DNA of 58,302 nucleotides from an uncultured Alphaproteobacteria bacterium (GTDB lineage: Bacteria > Pseudomonadota > Alphaproteobacteria > Caulobacterales > Caulobacteraceae): NCBI GenBank assembly GCA_903822175.1, contig CAIJOB010000033.1, positions 1-58,302 on the forward strand, written 5' to 3'. This document shows, one piece after another, positions 27,908-36,151 of the stretch (the first letter of the stretch is position 1; the number at the start of each line of letters is the position of its first letter). Both the position numbers and the translations under genes were made by a program. The notes below the pieces were generated by a model. That model searched no databases. It was given only the letters and a program-made list of their open reading frames with translations, and had not been told where the DNA came from.

Positions 27908-28324
27908 CTAGAACCAGACCCCCGGCTTCGTCTTGATGTTCAGCTGCCCGGCCAGGCCCGCCTTGCGGTGGTGCTCGATGGCGTGCATCGCCGGGGACAT
28001 GGCCATGTTGCGGAAGGCCGCCAGCGTCGGATATTCCGCCAGCGCGACGGCGTCCCACAGCTCCTCAACCTCGCCGATCATCAGGCCGGTCACAGCGCCC
28101 GAATAGCGCACGCACCCGCCCAGGCTCTCGACCAGTTTCCGCACCTCATCGCCATAGCGCATGTAGGCCTGCTCGCCGGTCAGGTGGCTGTCGGTCCCGT
28201 CGGCATATTCGGCGCGCGGCTTGAACTTCAAGAGGTTGACCATCACGAACGGCCCATCCTCGGCCCCGCCGAAGAATTCCATGGCGCGGGCCATGTCGGG
28301 CAGGACCTGATTGACCACCTGCAT
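27908..28324 (-). CDS. DUF1330-like dimeric alpha/beta-barrel protein
   Basis: A 138-residue protein with the look of the DUF1330/NIPSNAP-type ferredoxin-like barrel: GPFVMVNLLKFKPRAEYADG, then AYMRYGDEVRKLVESLGGCVRYSG and EEYPTLAAFRNM-like motifs. The family has no firmly established function. Its ATG overlaps the TGA of the haloalkane dehalogenase gene (TGATG), so the two proteins are made together. It may handle a product of the dehalogenase reaction. Confidence 0.82.
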   Translation of the reverse strand: MQVVNQVLPDMARAMEFFGGAEDGPFVMVNLLKFKPRAEYADGTDSHLTGEQAYMRYGDEVRKLVESLGGCVRYSGAVTGLMIGEVEELWDAVALAEYPTLAAFRNMAMSPAMHAIEHHRKAGLAGQLNIKTKPGVWF

Positions 28325-29238
28325 CAGGCGAACCCCTTGGCGCGGCGCATGACCATGCCCTCGATCAGGGCGGCGATCTCGGCGGGGCTGTCTTCCTGCA
28401 GGAAGTGCCCGCCGGAGAGCGTCACGTACGGCTGGTCCTTGGCGCCCGGCACGCGGGCCTGGAAGGCCGCCTCGCCGCCACGGGTCACCGCGTCGCCGTC
28501 GCTGAAGGCGGTGATCAGCGGCTTGTCGAACCGCTCCAGCACCGTCCAGGCCGCCGCGTTTTCCGCCACCGAGGCATGCTCGGCGGTGACCGGCACCAGC
28601 ATCGGGAACTGCCGCGCGCCCTCCTTGTAGCTCTCGTCCGGGAAGGGCGCGTCATAGGCGGCGACCTCGGCTTCGCTCAGGTTCCGCCCCGAGCCGCCGT
28701 TGACGATGAAGCCCACCGGCATCACCGGAACCGCCTGGCTGAAGTCCAGCCACGCCTTGAAGCCCTCGGTCATCCCGGCGCCGACCGGCAGGCCGGTGTT
28801 GGCCACGACCACGCCCGCGAACCGCTCCGGGAAGGCCGCCACGAGCCGCAGGCCGATGAGGCCGCCCCAGTCCTGGCAGAACAGGGTGACGTCCTCGAGC
28901 TCCATCTGCAGCAGCCAGTGGCTCATCCAGGCCACGTGGCGCTCATAGGTGTAGTCGGTGCGCGCCGCCGGCTTGTCGGAGCGGCCAAAGCCGATCAGGT
29001 CGGGCGCGATCACCCGCATGCCCTTGGCGGCCAGGTCGGCGATGATCTTGCGGTAGAGATAGGCCCAGGACGGCTCGCCGTGCATCAGTAGCACGACCGC
29101 CCCGTCGCGCGGCCCCTCGTCCACATAGTGCAGGCGCAGCTGCGTCCCGTCGGCGTCGACCACGGTCGCGTAGCGCGGCGCGTAGGGCCAGTCGGCGAGG
29201 CCATCGAACCGCTCGTCCGGCGTCCGTAGGGTCTCCAT
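28324..29238 (-). CDS. Haloalkane dehalogenase, DhmA/HLD-I-like
   Basis: A 304-residue alpha/beta hydrolase very close in pattern to the DhmA/DhlA type of haloalkane dehalogenase, which splits carbon-halogen bonds to an alcohol and halide. The N-terminus [18 protein letters not shown] is typical. HGEPSW supplies oxyanion and halide contacts. The nucleophile is D123 in FCQDWGG, with W124 as halide-binding Trp. The later acid is probably D249 in FSDGDAV, and the base is H278 in SGGHFLQED. The ATG at 29238 follows GAGGAGC. It is coupled to the DUF1330 gene and divergent from the metallo-beta-lactamase/TetR genes. Hydrolysis of a non-halogenated substrate cannot be excluded. Confidence 0.88.
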   Translation of the reverse strand: METLRTPDERFDGLADWPYAPRYATVVDADGTQLRLHYVDEGPRDGAVVLLMHGEPSWAYLYRKIIADLAAKGMRVIAPDLIGFGRSDKPAARTDYTYERHVAWMSHWLLQMELEDVTLFCQDWGGLIGLRLVAAFPERFAGVVVANTGLPVGAGMTEGFKAWLDFSQAVPVMPVGFIVNGGSGRNLSEAEVAAYDAPFPDESYKEGARQFPMLVPVTAEHASVAENAAAWTVLERFDKPLITAFSDGDAVTRGGEAAFQARVPGAKDQPYVTLSGGHFLQEDSPAEIAALIEGMVMRRAKGFA

Positions 29239-29250
29239 GGCGCAGCTCCT

Positions 29251-29328
29251 CAAGCTTGACTCGGCGTCGTTCCGGCCGGAATATAGTGGCAATATGAGTG
29301 TCACTACTTAGTTCCATCGTCAAGCTTG
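29251..29328. promoter_or_regulatory. Symmetric divergent promoter/operator region
   Basis: Between the dehalogenase and metallo-beta-lactamase genes there are two nested inverted repeats. The outer arms are CAAGCTTGAC (29251-29260) and GTCAAGCTTG (29319-29328), each giving a TTGAC -35-like sequence on opposite strands. The inner arms are TAGTGGCA (29284-29291) and TGTCACTA (29299-29306), 7 of 8 matching around a 7-bp AT-rich centre, next to AATATAG. It looks like an operator controlling both divergent genes. The TetR protein encoded at 30499 is the natural candidate. Confidence 0.6.
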
Positions 29329-29364
29329 GCCGGCGCGGATCGGCCGATCCTTAGGGAGGTCCCG

Positions 29365-30456
29365 ATGAAGCTTTGGCGGATAATCGCCCTGGTGGTCGTG
29401 GGCCTGGCGATCCTCGGCTGCCTGGCCTGGGGTCTGCGCGGACCGATCTCGATGACCGCCATGGGCAAGCTCTATGCGCATGCGCTGGGCGACGATCCCT
29501 ACGCGGGTCTGGGCGATGGCCTGCACGTCGGCCTCTGCGGCTCCGGCTCGCCGATGCCCGACCCGACGCGGGCGGGGCCCTGCACGGCGGTCCTGGCCGG
29601 CCACCGGCTCTATGTGGTCGACGTGGGCGCGGGCGCGCAGAAGAACCTCGCCTTGATGAACCTGCCGCCGGCCAGGGTCGACGGCGTCTTCCTGACCCAC
29701 TTCCACTCCGACCACATCGACGGCCTGGGCGAGCTGATGCTGCAGCGCTGGGCGGGCGGCGCCAACGCCAGCCCGCTGCCCGTCTACGGACCGGTTGGCG
29801 TCGATCAGGTCGTGGCCGGCTTCGAGGCCACCTACACGCTCGACCGCGGCTACCGCATCGCCCACCACGGCCCGGCCGTCGCCCCGCCCTCAGGCTTCGG
29901 CGGGACGCCGCACCCGTTCACCGCCGCGCGCGGCGCGCCCGACGTGGTGCTGATCGATGACGGCGGGCTGAAGGTCACCGCCTTCCCCGTCGAGCACCAG
30001 CCCGTCGAGCCGGCGGTCGGCTACCGCTTCGACTACAAGGGCCGCTCCATCGTGATCAGCGGCGACACCGCGCCCTCGCCCCGCGTCGAGGCTGCCGCCA
30101 AGGGCGTCGACGTCCTGGTGCACGAGGGCCTCGCGCCCAACCTGGTGATGATCCAGCACAAGGCGGCGCTGGCCGGCGGCAAGGCGAACCTGGCGGCCAT
30201 CACCCACGATATCCTCAGCTACCACACAGCGCCCGAGGCGGCGGCCGCGATCGCCCAGCGCGCCGGCGTGCGCTACCTGCTGTTCACCCACATCATTCCG
30301 CCCCTGCCGGTGCGGGCGCTGGAGGGGCCATGGCTCGGCAAGTCACGCGACATCTTCCACGGGACGGTGCGCGTAGGCCATGATGGCGACTTCCTGAGCC
30401 TGCCGGTGGGATCGCACGAGATCGTCCGCACCGACCGGCTCGCCAGCTTTCGCTGA
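29365..30456 (+). CDS. Membrane-anchored metallo-beta-lactamase, RNase Z/arylsulfatase-like
   Basis: A 363-residue MBL-fold hydrolase with an N-terminal helix (residues 5-24). The zinc motif is LTHFHSDHIDGLGEL (H112, H114, D116, H117). Further sites are FPVEHQPVEPAVGYRF, ISGDTAPS, VHEGLAP and LFTHIIPP. The layout matches RNase Z-like proteins, but the membrane helix argues for a periplasmic ester or arylsulfatase-type role rather than tRNA processing. The ATG follows AGGGAGG. It is followed at 42 bp by a TetR gene on the same strand. Confidence 0.87.
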   Translation: MKLWRIIALVVVGLAILGCLAWGLRGPISMTAMGKLYAHALGDDPYAGLGDGLHVGLCGSGSPMPDPTRAGPCTAVLAGHRLYVVDVGAGAQKNLALMNLPPARVDGVFLTHFHSDHIDGLGELMLQRWAGGANASPLPVYGPVGVDQVVAGFEATYTLDRGYRIAHHGPAVAPPSGFGGTPHPFTAARGAPDVVLIDDGGLKVTAFPVEHQPVEPAVGYRFDYKGRSIVISGDTAPSPRVEAAAKGVDVLVHEGLAPNLVMIQHKAALAGGKANLAAITHDILSYHTAPEAAAAIAQRAGVRYLLFTHIIPPLPVRALEGPWLGKSRDIFHGTVRVGHDGDFLSLPVGSHEIVRTDRLASFR

Positions 30457-30498
30457 CGGGAGAGCCCCGCGCGTGACCAGAGCCATCGGCTTCTTCGC

Positions 30499-31086
30499 AT
30501 GAGCAGCGCGCCCGCCCCGACGCCTTCCGAGGACGGCCGCCGCCGGCGCGGCGAGGACAACCGCGCCCGCATCGTCGCGGCCATGCTGGAGATCATCCAC
30601 GCCGGCGAAGTCGCCCCCAGCGCCGAACTGGTCGCCCAGCGCGCCGACGTCGGCCTGCGCACCGTCTTCCGCCACTTCCAGGATATGGACAGCCTCTATC
30701 GCGAGATGTCGGTCGTCATCGCCAAGGAGCTGCACGCCGCCGCCGAGACGCCGTTCAAGTCCGAGGAGTGGCGTGAGCGCGTGGTCGAGCTGATCGCCCG
30801 GCGTTCCTGGGCCTTCGAGAAGATCGGGCCGTTCCTGCGCGCCTCGGCGGTGTTCCGCTACCGCTCCAAGTTCCTCGACGCCGACAACGCCGACTTCGCC
30901 ACCGCACTCCGCACGATCCTCAAGCGCCAGCTGCCGCCCGCCGTCGCCCGCGACCAGCCGAAGGTAGAAATCCTCGACCTGCTGTTGAGTTTCGAGACCT
31001 GGTCCCGCCTGCGCCGCGAACAGGGCCTGACCCCCAAGCGCGCCCGCGAAGTGCTGGAGACCGCGGTCAGGCGGTTGCTGGAGTAG
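30499..31086 (+). CDS. TetR-family regulator
   Basis: A 195-residue TetR-type protein. The HTH region reads NRARIVAAMLEIIHAGEVAPSAELVAQRADVGLRTVFRHF, with FRHF in place of the usual FYYYF/FYRRF. The helical ligand domain follows. It is transcribed after the metallo-beta-lactamase gene and is the likely regulator of the divergent dehalogenase/lactamase region. The stop TAG and the convergent TraB/GumN stop lie inside a 12-bp palindrome, GTAGGCGCCTAC (31083-31094). Confidence 0.87.
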   Translation: MSSAPAPTPSEDGRRRRGEDNRARIVAAMLEIIHAGEVAPSAELVAQRADVGLRTVFRHFQDMDSLYREMSVVIAKELHAAAETPFKSEEWRERVVELIARRSWAFEKIGPFLRASAVFRYRSKFLDADNADFATALRTILKRQLPPAVARDQPKVEILDLLLSFETWSRLRREQGLTPKRAREVLETAVRRLLE

Positions 31087-31090
31087 GCGC

Positions 31091-31984
31091 CTACATCCGC
31101 TTCGCCGGCAGCCGCTCTGCCCGAAGTTGCGCCAGAATGCTGTCGGGTCCGACGAGGTGGTAATTTCCAACCACGATGAGGCTCGGCTTCGGAGCCTGCA
31201 GCATGAGCCGGATCCGCGCGGGCCAGGCGCGGTTACGCGCGACGAGCAGCAGGTCGTACATCTCCGGATAGAGGCGCTTCATGCGCGCCAACTGGTCCGC
31301 CTCGCCGCGCTCGTCGCCGCGCATCCACGCCTCGTCGGCGCGTTTGCTGGCCTCGGGAGGCGCCAATATGTCGTCCAGCGTGGCGCGCAGGCGCTGCAGG
31401 TCCGGCTCCGGCGCCAGGGCTCCGAACCAGGCGATGAAGTCGTCCTGCGCCGCGAACTCGCTGTTGACCGCGACACCGGCCTTTTCCGCCGCGGCCGTCA
31501 GGACCTGGTTGGCGCTCAACCCCTTCAGACCCAGCGTCCGGGAATAGGCGTCGTCCAGTTGCTGGGCCGCCAGCCACGGGCGAAACTGCGCCAGCCGCTC
31601 GACGGGAAGGTGGGCGAGCGCCGCGGCCTTCTCCAGCCGGTCCTTGTCGGTGGCGTCGAGCCGGGACATCAGGGGCGTCTTGGCGTCGAAGCCGTATTTC
31701 ACGATCAGCGGCCCGACCGGCGCCCGATTGGCGCGGCCGGTTTCCGTCCACAGCGCCCCGCATTGCGGCACGAGCGCTTCGATGCGGGCGTCGCTCCAGT
31801 CCGAAACCCCCGAGGGAACCTCGCCGGTAATATAGACCGCACCGCCGCCGGACCTGACGACCCAGAGCGGCCAATTGGGAGCCGGCGCGGTTTGCCCGCG
31901 GGCGGCTGGGATCGCCGCGATCGCCGACAGCCCGGCCAGAGCTCGCCGCCGCGTCGGCGACGTCCAGGGACTCATCGCGCTCAT
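31091..31984 (-). CDS. TraB/GumN-family protein, exported
   Basis: A 297-residue TraB/GumN-like protein. The leader TRRRALAGLSAIAAIPAARGQ could be twin-arginine. The family hallmarks are an N-terminal LWVVRSGGGAVYITGEV and a C-terminal SLIVVGNYHLVGPDSILAQL, matching the usual vGxxHLxGxxgl pattern. The usual Gly-x2-His near the N-terminus is degenerate here. Family members are predicted metal-dependent proteases or erythromycin-esterase-like folds without a proven role in most bacteria. It converges on the TetR gene. An ATG at 31975 is a possible alternative start. Confidence 0.8.
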   Translation of the reverse strand: MSAMSPWTSPTRRRALAGLSAIAAIPAARGQTAPAPNWPLWVVRSGGGAVYITGEVPSGVSDWSDARIEALVPQCGALWTETGRANRAPVGPLIVKYGFDAKTPLMSRLDATDKDRLEKAAALAHLPVERLAQFRPWLAAQQLDDAYSRTLGLKGLSANQVLTAAAEKAGVAVNSEFAAQDDFIAWFGALAPEPDLQRLRATLDDILAPPEASKRADEAWMRGDERGEADQLARMKRLYPEMYDLLLVARNRAWPARIRLMLQAPKPSLIVVGNYHLVGPDSILAQLRAERLPAKRM

Positions 31985-32383
31985 TTGAGACGGTCCATTC
32001 CTTCAGCTTTCCGCAGGGCGGACGCCCGTTACCCGGCGACGACGCCAGGCCCACCTTCCGCCGGCGAAGCCCAGGCATCGACTAAATAGTTGGTAATGGT
32101 CGTCGCCCATGGCGGCCCCGAACTGGAGATCGCCAAGCCTGCGCCGGCGAAATGAACCCGTTCAGCGAACGATTTTATCCGTACCCCGTAAATTAAGTGC
32201 AAATGCACGCATCATGTCCCGGATAAACAAATATCTGTCCCCACTGAACAAGCTCAACCGTCGTTAACCATGTAGGCAAACCGCCGAATCACCCCCGCGG
32301 GAATTGGGCGAACGACCACCAGGTCCGGGCCCTTTTACTGGGTGGCTCCACAAGCGAAAACCCTTTTGAAATCAAAGGTCGCA
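31985..32383. other. Intergenic region with CtrA-type motifs
   Basis: These 399 bp separate the divergent TraB/GumN and response-regulator genes. No open frame here looks like a gene. The part from about 32170 to 32275 is AT-rich for this genome. It holds TTAACCAT (32264-32271), the CtrA half-site form, and ATTAAG near 32195. A GAATC near 32286 fits the CcrM methylation site GANTC. I see no tRNA, terminator or repeat. Confidence 0.5.
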
Positions 32384-33184
32384 ATGCGCCCAGAGTTTCT
32401 CAACGACCGTAGTGTGTCGCCCGCGTCTGCCAACGTCTCGACGGTTCCCCCGACCGTCGACGCGCCGCTGCCGGAGGTCGCCCCCCAGGCCTCCGGCAGC
32501 CCTTCGCGCGATCTGCCAACTCGCGATCTATATGAGCTGCTCGCCGTGATCATCGGTGTCTGCGAGTCCCTGGCGGAGAACCTGTCGGACTGTCCGCAGC
32601 ATGCGGAGCTGGCCCGGGTCGGCATCCTCGCCGCCGACCGCGCCGCCGACCTGGTCGCCAGCCTGAAGATGACGCCTGCGTCGGACGACGAGATGTTCGG
32701 CGCCGAGCGGCCGCGCAAGGTGCTGGTGGTCGAGGACGACCCGGACCTGCTGATGCTGCTGACCGCCGCCTTCGTGCGCGAAGGCTTCCAGACCTTTTCG
32801 GCCCGCAACGGCCGCCTGGGCGTCGAGATGGTCAAGACGATCAAGCCCGACCTGATGGTCACCGACATCGTCATGCCGGAGATGGAGGGGATCGGCGCGA
32901 TCCTGGAAGCGCGGCGTTTTTCGCCAGCCACCAAGGTCATCGCGATTTCCGGCGGTGGACACTACGGGCGCAGCCAGAACTTCCTGGTCTGGGCCCACGA
33001 ACTGGGCGCCGACGAGGTGCTGGCCAAGCCCTTCCGCATGTCTTCGCTGATCATGGCCGCGCGCGTCGTGCTCGACCGCCCGCCCCTGACACCCGCCCTG
33101 ACACCGGCCGTCGAAGACGACGCCGAGCCGCACACACCCGAACCCCACGCCCCCAAGCTTCGGAGGCTCGCCGCCAGCCGATAG
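32384..33184 (+). CDS. Response regulator with short HisKA/Hpt-like N-terminal segment
   Basis: A 266-residue protein. Residues 48-95 (DLYELLAVIIGVCESLAENL, then ARVGILAADRAADLVASL) look like a degenerate histidine-kinase dimerisation or ChpT-like helical pair with no obvious phospho-His in the first helix. Residues 112-232 are a REC domain: acidic pair D118/D119, acceptor D161 in VTDIVMPEM, and conserved Lys in LAKPF. The tail is proline-rich. No output domain is present. ATG 32384 is preceded by AAAGG; GTG 32342 would add 14 residues and lacks a site. It is transcribed toward the CtrA paralogue, so the two may form one phosphorelay. Confidence 0.82.
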   Translation: MRPEFLNDRSVSPASANVSTVPPTVDAPLPEVAPQASGSPSRDLPTRDLYELLAVIIGVCESLAENLSDCPQHAELARVGILAADRAADLVASLKMTPASDDEMFGAERPRKVLVVEDDPDLLMLLTAAFVREGFQTFSARNGRLGVEMVKTIKPDLMVTDIVMPEMEGIGAILEARRFSPATKVIAISGGGHYGRSQNFLVWAHELGADEVLAKPFRMSSLIMAARVVLDRPPLTPALTPAVEDDAEPHTPEPHAPKLRRLAASR

Positions 33185-33709
33185 GCGGCCCGCCCCTCAA
33201 AGACACCCCCGGCGGCCGAGAACGCGCCGCCGATCGACCCCGCCTGCCCAAAACTCACCCGGAGGAGACCTGAAATGCGCGTACTGTTGATCGAGGACGA
33301 CCGCTCGTCGGCCCGTAGCGTCGAGCTGATGCTCGCCGCCGAGAAGTTCAATGTCGAGATCGTCGCCGACGGCGAAGAGGGCCTCGATCTGGCCCAGACC
33401 TACGACTACGACGCCGTCCTGCTCGACCTGAACCTGGGCGACATGAGCGGTCTGGACGTGCTGCGCGGCCTGCGCCGCGCCGGCTGCAAGATCCCGGTCG
33501 TCATCCTCACCGGCTCCTCGGACGTGGCGATCAAGGTTCGCGCCTTCTCCGGCGGCGCCGACGACTATGTGGTCAAGCCGTTCCACAAGGACGAACTGAC
33601 CGCGCGCCTGCGCGCCGTGATCCGCCGCTCCTCCGGACACGCGGAATCGATCATCACCGTCGGCGACATCGCGCTGAACCTCGACTCGCGCACCGTGCAT
33701 GTGAACGGC

Positions 33710-33949
33710 GATGAAGGGCGTGTCAGCGCTGGCCACGAAGCCGCGCACGGCATTCTGGCGCTCGACCAGGGCGGTGATGATCTCACCCGACGCGTTGAGC
33801 TGCGCGACCTCGCTGTCGTTTTGCGCGACCGCGGCCTTGATGTTCGTCAGGCTGATGAACACCGAGGCGCACATGACGGCGACCACCGTCACCACGACGG
33901 CGAAGCCGACCATCAGCTTCTTGGAAATCTTGAGATCGTTCAGGGACAT
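33710..33949 (-). pseudogene. 5' remnant of a second methyl-accepting chemotaxis gene
   Basis: From the ATG at 33949 the minus strand encodes 80 residues closely matching the start of the intact chemoreceptor downstream of 36042: MSLNDLKISKKLMVGFAVVV versus MSLNDLNISKKFAVGFAVVV, then ALVERQNAVRGFVASAD versus ALVERLSAVRGLVANGD. After ADTPFI the frame enters the truncated CtrA paralogue. The periplasmic, HAMP and signalling domains are missing. The open frame continues nominally to 33197 with unrelated residues. Confidence 0.85.
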
Positions 33950-33991
33950 AAGGCGTCTCGGAATGGGTCCGGCCGGGCTTGGCGGGCGCTA

Positions 33992-34037
33992 TGGGAATAT
34001 TCCCAGGTATCGTTGAAATATTGGTTAAGAGTGGGAA
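33992..34037 (-). promoter_or_regulatory. Promoter element of the truncated chemoreceptor gene
   Basis: A perfect palindrome, TGGGAATATTCCCA (33992-34005), is followed by a 25-bp block (34013-34037) that is identical to 36111-36135 upstream of the intact chemoreceptor. TTCCCA and TGGGAA flank a 26-bp spacer, as in the other copy. Read on the minus strand the block contains TTAACCAATATTTCA, one mismatch from the CtrA box TTAA-N7-TTAA. It lies about 45-90 bp before the ATG. Confidence 0.6.
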
Positions 34038-34146
34038 TCACCGGCGCGGAAAATACGCACCGCGCCGGCTCCCATCGGCGGCGTCGGAGCGCGCCGTGGC
34101 GGAGGACTGGAACGCCCGCCACGGCCCGCCGACGTCAGGCCAATTC

Positions 34147-36042
34147 CTAGAACTCGTCCCAGCTGTCTTCGTGGGTGGCGAAGGCCGGCGCGGCGCCGCC
34201 GCGGGGGCCGGTGGTCTTCATCTGAGCGACCGGGCGGTGCTGCGGGGCCGGCGCACGCTGCGGTTGGGCAGCGGCCTTGTCGCCGAGCTCGAAGCGGCTG
34301 ATCAGGCGAGCGAGCGTGTCGGCTTCGTTGGTGAGCGCGTGGGAGGCGGCGGTCGCCTCTTCCACCATGGCCGCGTTCTGCTGGGTCACCTGGTCCATCT
34401 GATTGACGGCCGTGTTGACCTGCTGGAGGCCCGTGGACTGCTCCTCGGCCGAAGCCGCGATCTCGGTGACCACGCCGTTGATCTGCGCGACCTGGGTGAC
34501 GATGCGTTCGAGGACTTTCCCCGTCTCACCGACCAGGTTCACACCGCGATCCACCTGCTGCGAGCTGGCCGAGATCAACGCCTTGATCTCCTTGGCAGCG
34601 TCAGCGGAACGCTGGGCCAAAGCCCGCACTTCGGAGGCCACGACCGCGAAGCCACGGCCGGCATCACCCGCCCGCGCGGCTTCGACCCCGGCGTTGAGCG
34701 CCAGCAGGTTGGTCTGGAAGGCGATCTCGTCGATCACCCCGATGATCTGGCTGATCTGCTGGGCGGAGTTCTCGATCTCGCTCATGGCGGCGACCGCATC
34801 ACGAACCACGACGCCGGAGCGTTCGGCATCGGCCCGAGCGCTTCCGACCGCGTCACGCGCTTGGCCGGCGCCCTCGGCGGTCTTGCGCACCGTCGCGGTG
34901 ATTTCGTCCAGGGCCGCGGCCGTCTCTTCAAGCGAAGCGGCTTGTTGTTCAGTCCGGCGCGACAGGTTGTCGGAGGCCTGGCTGATCTCAGTCGAAGCCG
35001 TACGCACGCCGGCCGAGTTGGAAGCCACCTCGATGATGGTCCGCTGCAACTGTTCCATCGCCGCGTTGAAGTCGGCGCGCAGCTTCTCGTAGCTCGGCGC
35101 GAAGGCGTCGTTCAGGCGGAAGGTCAGCACGCCGGCCGCCAGCCGCTCCAGGCCCTGGGCCAGGCCATCGACCACCTGGTTCTGCTGCTTGGCGGTCGTT
35201 GCGCGCTCGGCTTCCGCTGACTTGCGTTGCTCTTCGACTTCGCGGCGTTGCTCGGCGGCTTGCGCCTCCAGACGCACCTTCTCAATGGCGGCGTCCTTGA
35301 AGGTCTGCACCGCGTCGGCCATCTGGCCAACTTCATCCTTGCGGCCTACCGCCGGCACTTCCACCGCGTGGTCGCCCGAGGCCAGCCGCCCCATGGCGTC
35401 GGTCATCTTGGCGATCGGACCCGCGATCGCACGGCTCAGCAGCCAACCCATCAGCACCGAGAGCGCGACCGCAAGGCTCCCGCCCAAGGCCAGGGTCGCC
35501 ACCGCGAACGTCTGGGTCCGGGTCTGCTCGGCGGCCAGGGCCTTCAGGACCGCGGTCTCCTTGTCCGTGTAGGCCTTCAGCATCTCACGGGTCTTCGTCA
35601 GGCGGCCGGCGGTCAGCAGACCCGTCAGGGCCTCGGCGTGCTGTCCGGGGTCGCGGCTGGTGGCGACCAGCTTGTCCTGCTCGGCCACCGCGACCGCGGC
35701 CGCCGCCTCGACTTTCGAGATCTGCTCAGCGGATTCGGGCGCGATCTTGCGCCAATCCGCCATGGCCGCGGCATAGGTCTTGTCCGCGTCGGTGACCTTG
35801 CCCTGGAAGGACTTGTCGCCGTTGGCGACCAGGCCACGGACAGCGCTCAGGCGCTCAACCAAGGCGCCCAGGGCGGCGTCGGTGTCCTTGAGCCTGGCCA
35901 CCTCAAGATCGTTGGCCACCACGGCGGTTTCGATGCCGCGCAGGTTCAGGAACACAGCCACGCACATCACCGTGACGATCGTCACCACGACGGCAAAGCC
36001 TACGGCGAACTTCTTGGAGATGTTGAGGTCGTTGAGGGACAT
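34147..36042 (-). CDS. Methyl-accepting chemotaxis protein
   Basis: A 631-residue chemoreceptor. TM1 is about residues 12-32 and a four-helix periplasmic domain runs to about 180. TM2 is near 185-205 (VATLALGGSLAVALSVLMGWLL), followed by HAMP (AIAGPIAKMTDAMGRLASGD), a second HAMP-like or coiled-coil segment, and the signalling domain with the hairpin tip EIAFQTNLLALNAGVEAARAGDAGRGFAVVASEVRALAQRSA-type sequence. The C-terminus ends SWDEF, an xWxxF pentapeptide like the CheR/CheB tether NWETF. The ATG at 36042 is chosen by signal-anchor position and by identity with the truncated copy. It lies 109 bp after the HTH-cupin gene on the same strand. Confidence 0.93.
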   Translation of the reverse strand: MSLNDLNISKKFAVGFAVVVTIVTVMCVAVFLNLRGIETAVVANDLEVARLKDTDAALGALVERLSAVRGLVANGDKSFQGKVTDADKTYAAAMADWRKIAPESAEQISKVEAAAAVAVAEQDKLVATSRDPGQHAEALTGLLTAGRLTKTREMLKAYTDKETAVLKALAAEQTRTQTFAVATLALGGSLAVALSVLMGWLLSRAIAGPIAKMTDAMGRLASGDHAVEVPAVGRKDEVGQMADAVQTFKDAAIEKVRLEAQAAEQRREVEEQRKSAEAERATTAKQQNQVVDGLAQGLERLAAGVLTFRLNDAFAPSYEKLRADFNAAMEQLQRTIIEVASNSAGVRTASTEISQASDNLSRRTEQQAASLEETAAALDEITATVRKTAEGAGQARDAVGSARADAERSGVVVRDAVAAMSEIENSAQQISQIIGVIDEIAFQTNLLALNAGVEAARAGDAGRGFAVVASEVRALAQRSADAAKEIKALISASSQQVDRGVNLVGETGKVLERIVTQVAQINGVVTEIAASAEEQSTGLQQVNTAVNQMDQVTQQNAAMVEEATAASHALTNEADTLARLISRFELGDKAAAQPQRAPAPQHRPVAQMKTTGPRGGAAPAFATHEDSWDEF

Positions 36043-36096
36043 GGGTCGCGTCTCGAAATCTGGTCCCGGCCAGCGGTGGCGGGATTTCGAACGCTG

Positions 36097-36144
36097 TTTC
36101 CCAAATCGGTTTGAAATATTGGTTAAGAGTGGGAAATATGGGAA
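36097..36144 (-). promoter_or_regulatory. Promoter element of the intact chemoreceptor gene
   Basis: TTTCCCA (36097-36103) and TGGGAAA (36130-36136) are inverted arms, with a further TGGGAA at 36139-36144. The 25-bp block at 36111-36135 is an exact copy of the block at 34013-34037. The minus strand again reads TTAACCAATATTTCA, a near CtrA box. The spacing from the ATG is nearly the same in both copies (64 and 69 bp). Confidence 0.6.
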
Positions 36145-36151
36145 TTGAAGC

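Larger units (their letters stand above)
33275..34150 (+). pseudogene. CtrA-family response regulator truncated and fused to antisense chemoreceptor sequence
   Basis: Residues 1-145 form a CtrA-like regulator: MRVLLIEDD, acceptor D51 in LLDLNLGDMSG, GGADDYVVKPFHKDE with K101, and the start of the winged-helix domain (VGDIALNLDSRTVHVNG). Real CtrA proteins continue with HLTGKEYQMLELL and a full DNA-binding domain. Here, after G145 (33709), the frame translates the opposite strand of a chemoreceptor gene and runs on to 34150. The wing and recognition helix are absent, so DNA binding is presumably lost, although the receiver could still be phosphorylated. GGAGGAG precedes the start. Sequence differs enough from CtrA that I call it a paralogue, not the essential regulator. 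Confidence 0.8.

Noticed and set aside
33275..33709. The essential cell-cycle regulator CtrA itself
   Set aside because: Residues differ at many positions that are nearly invariant in CtrA, and the DNA-binding domain is cut off.
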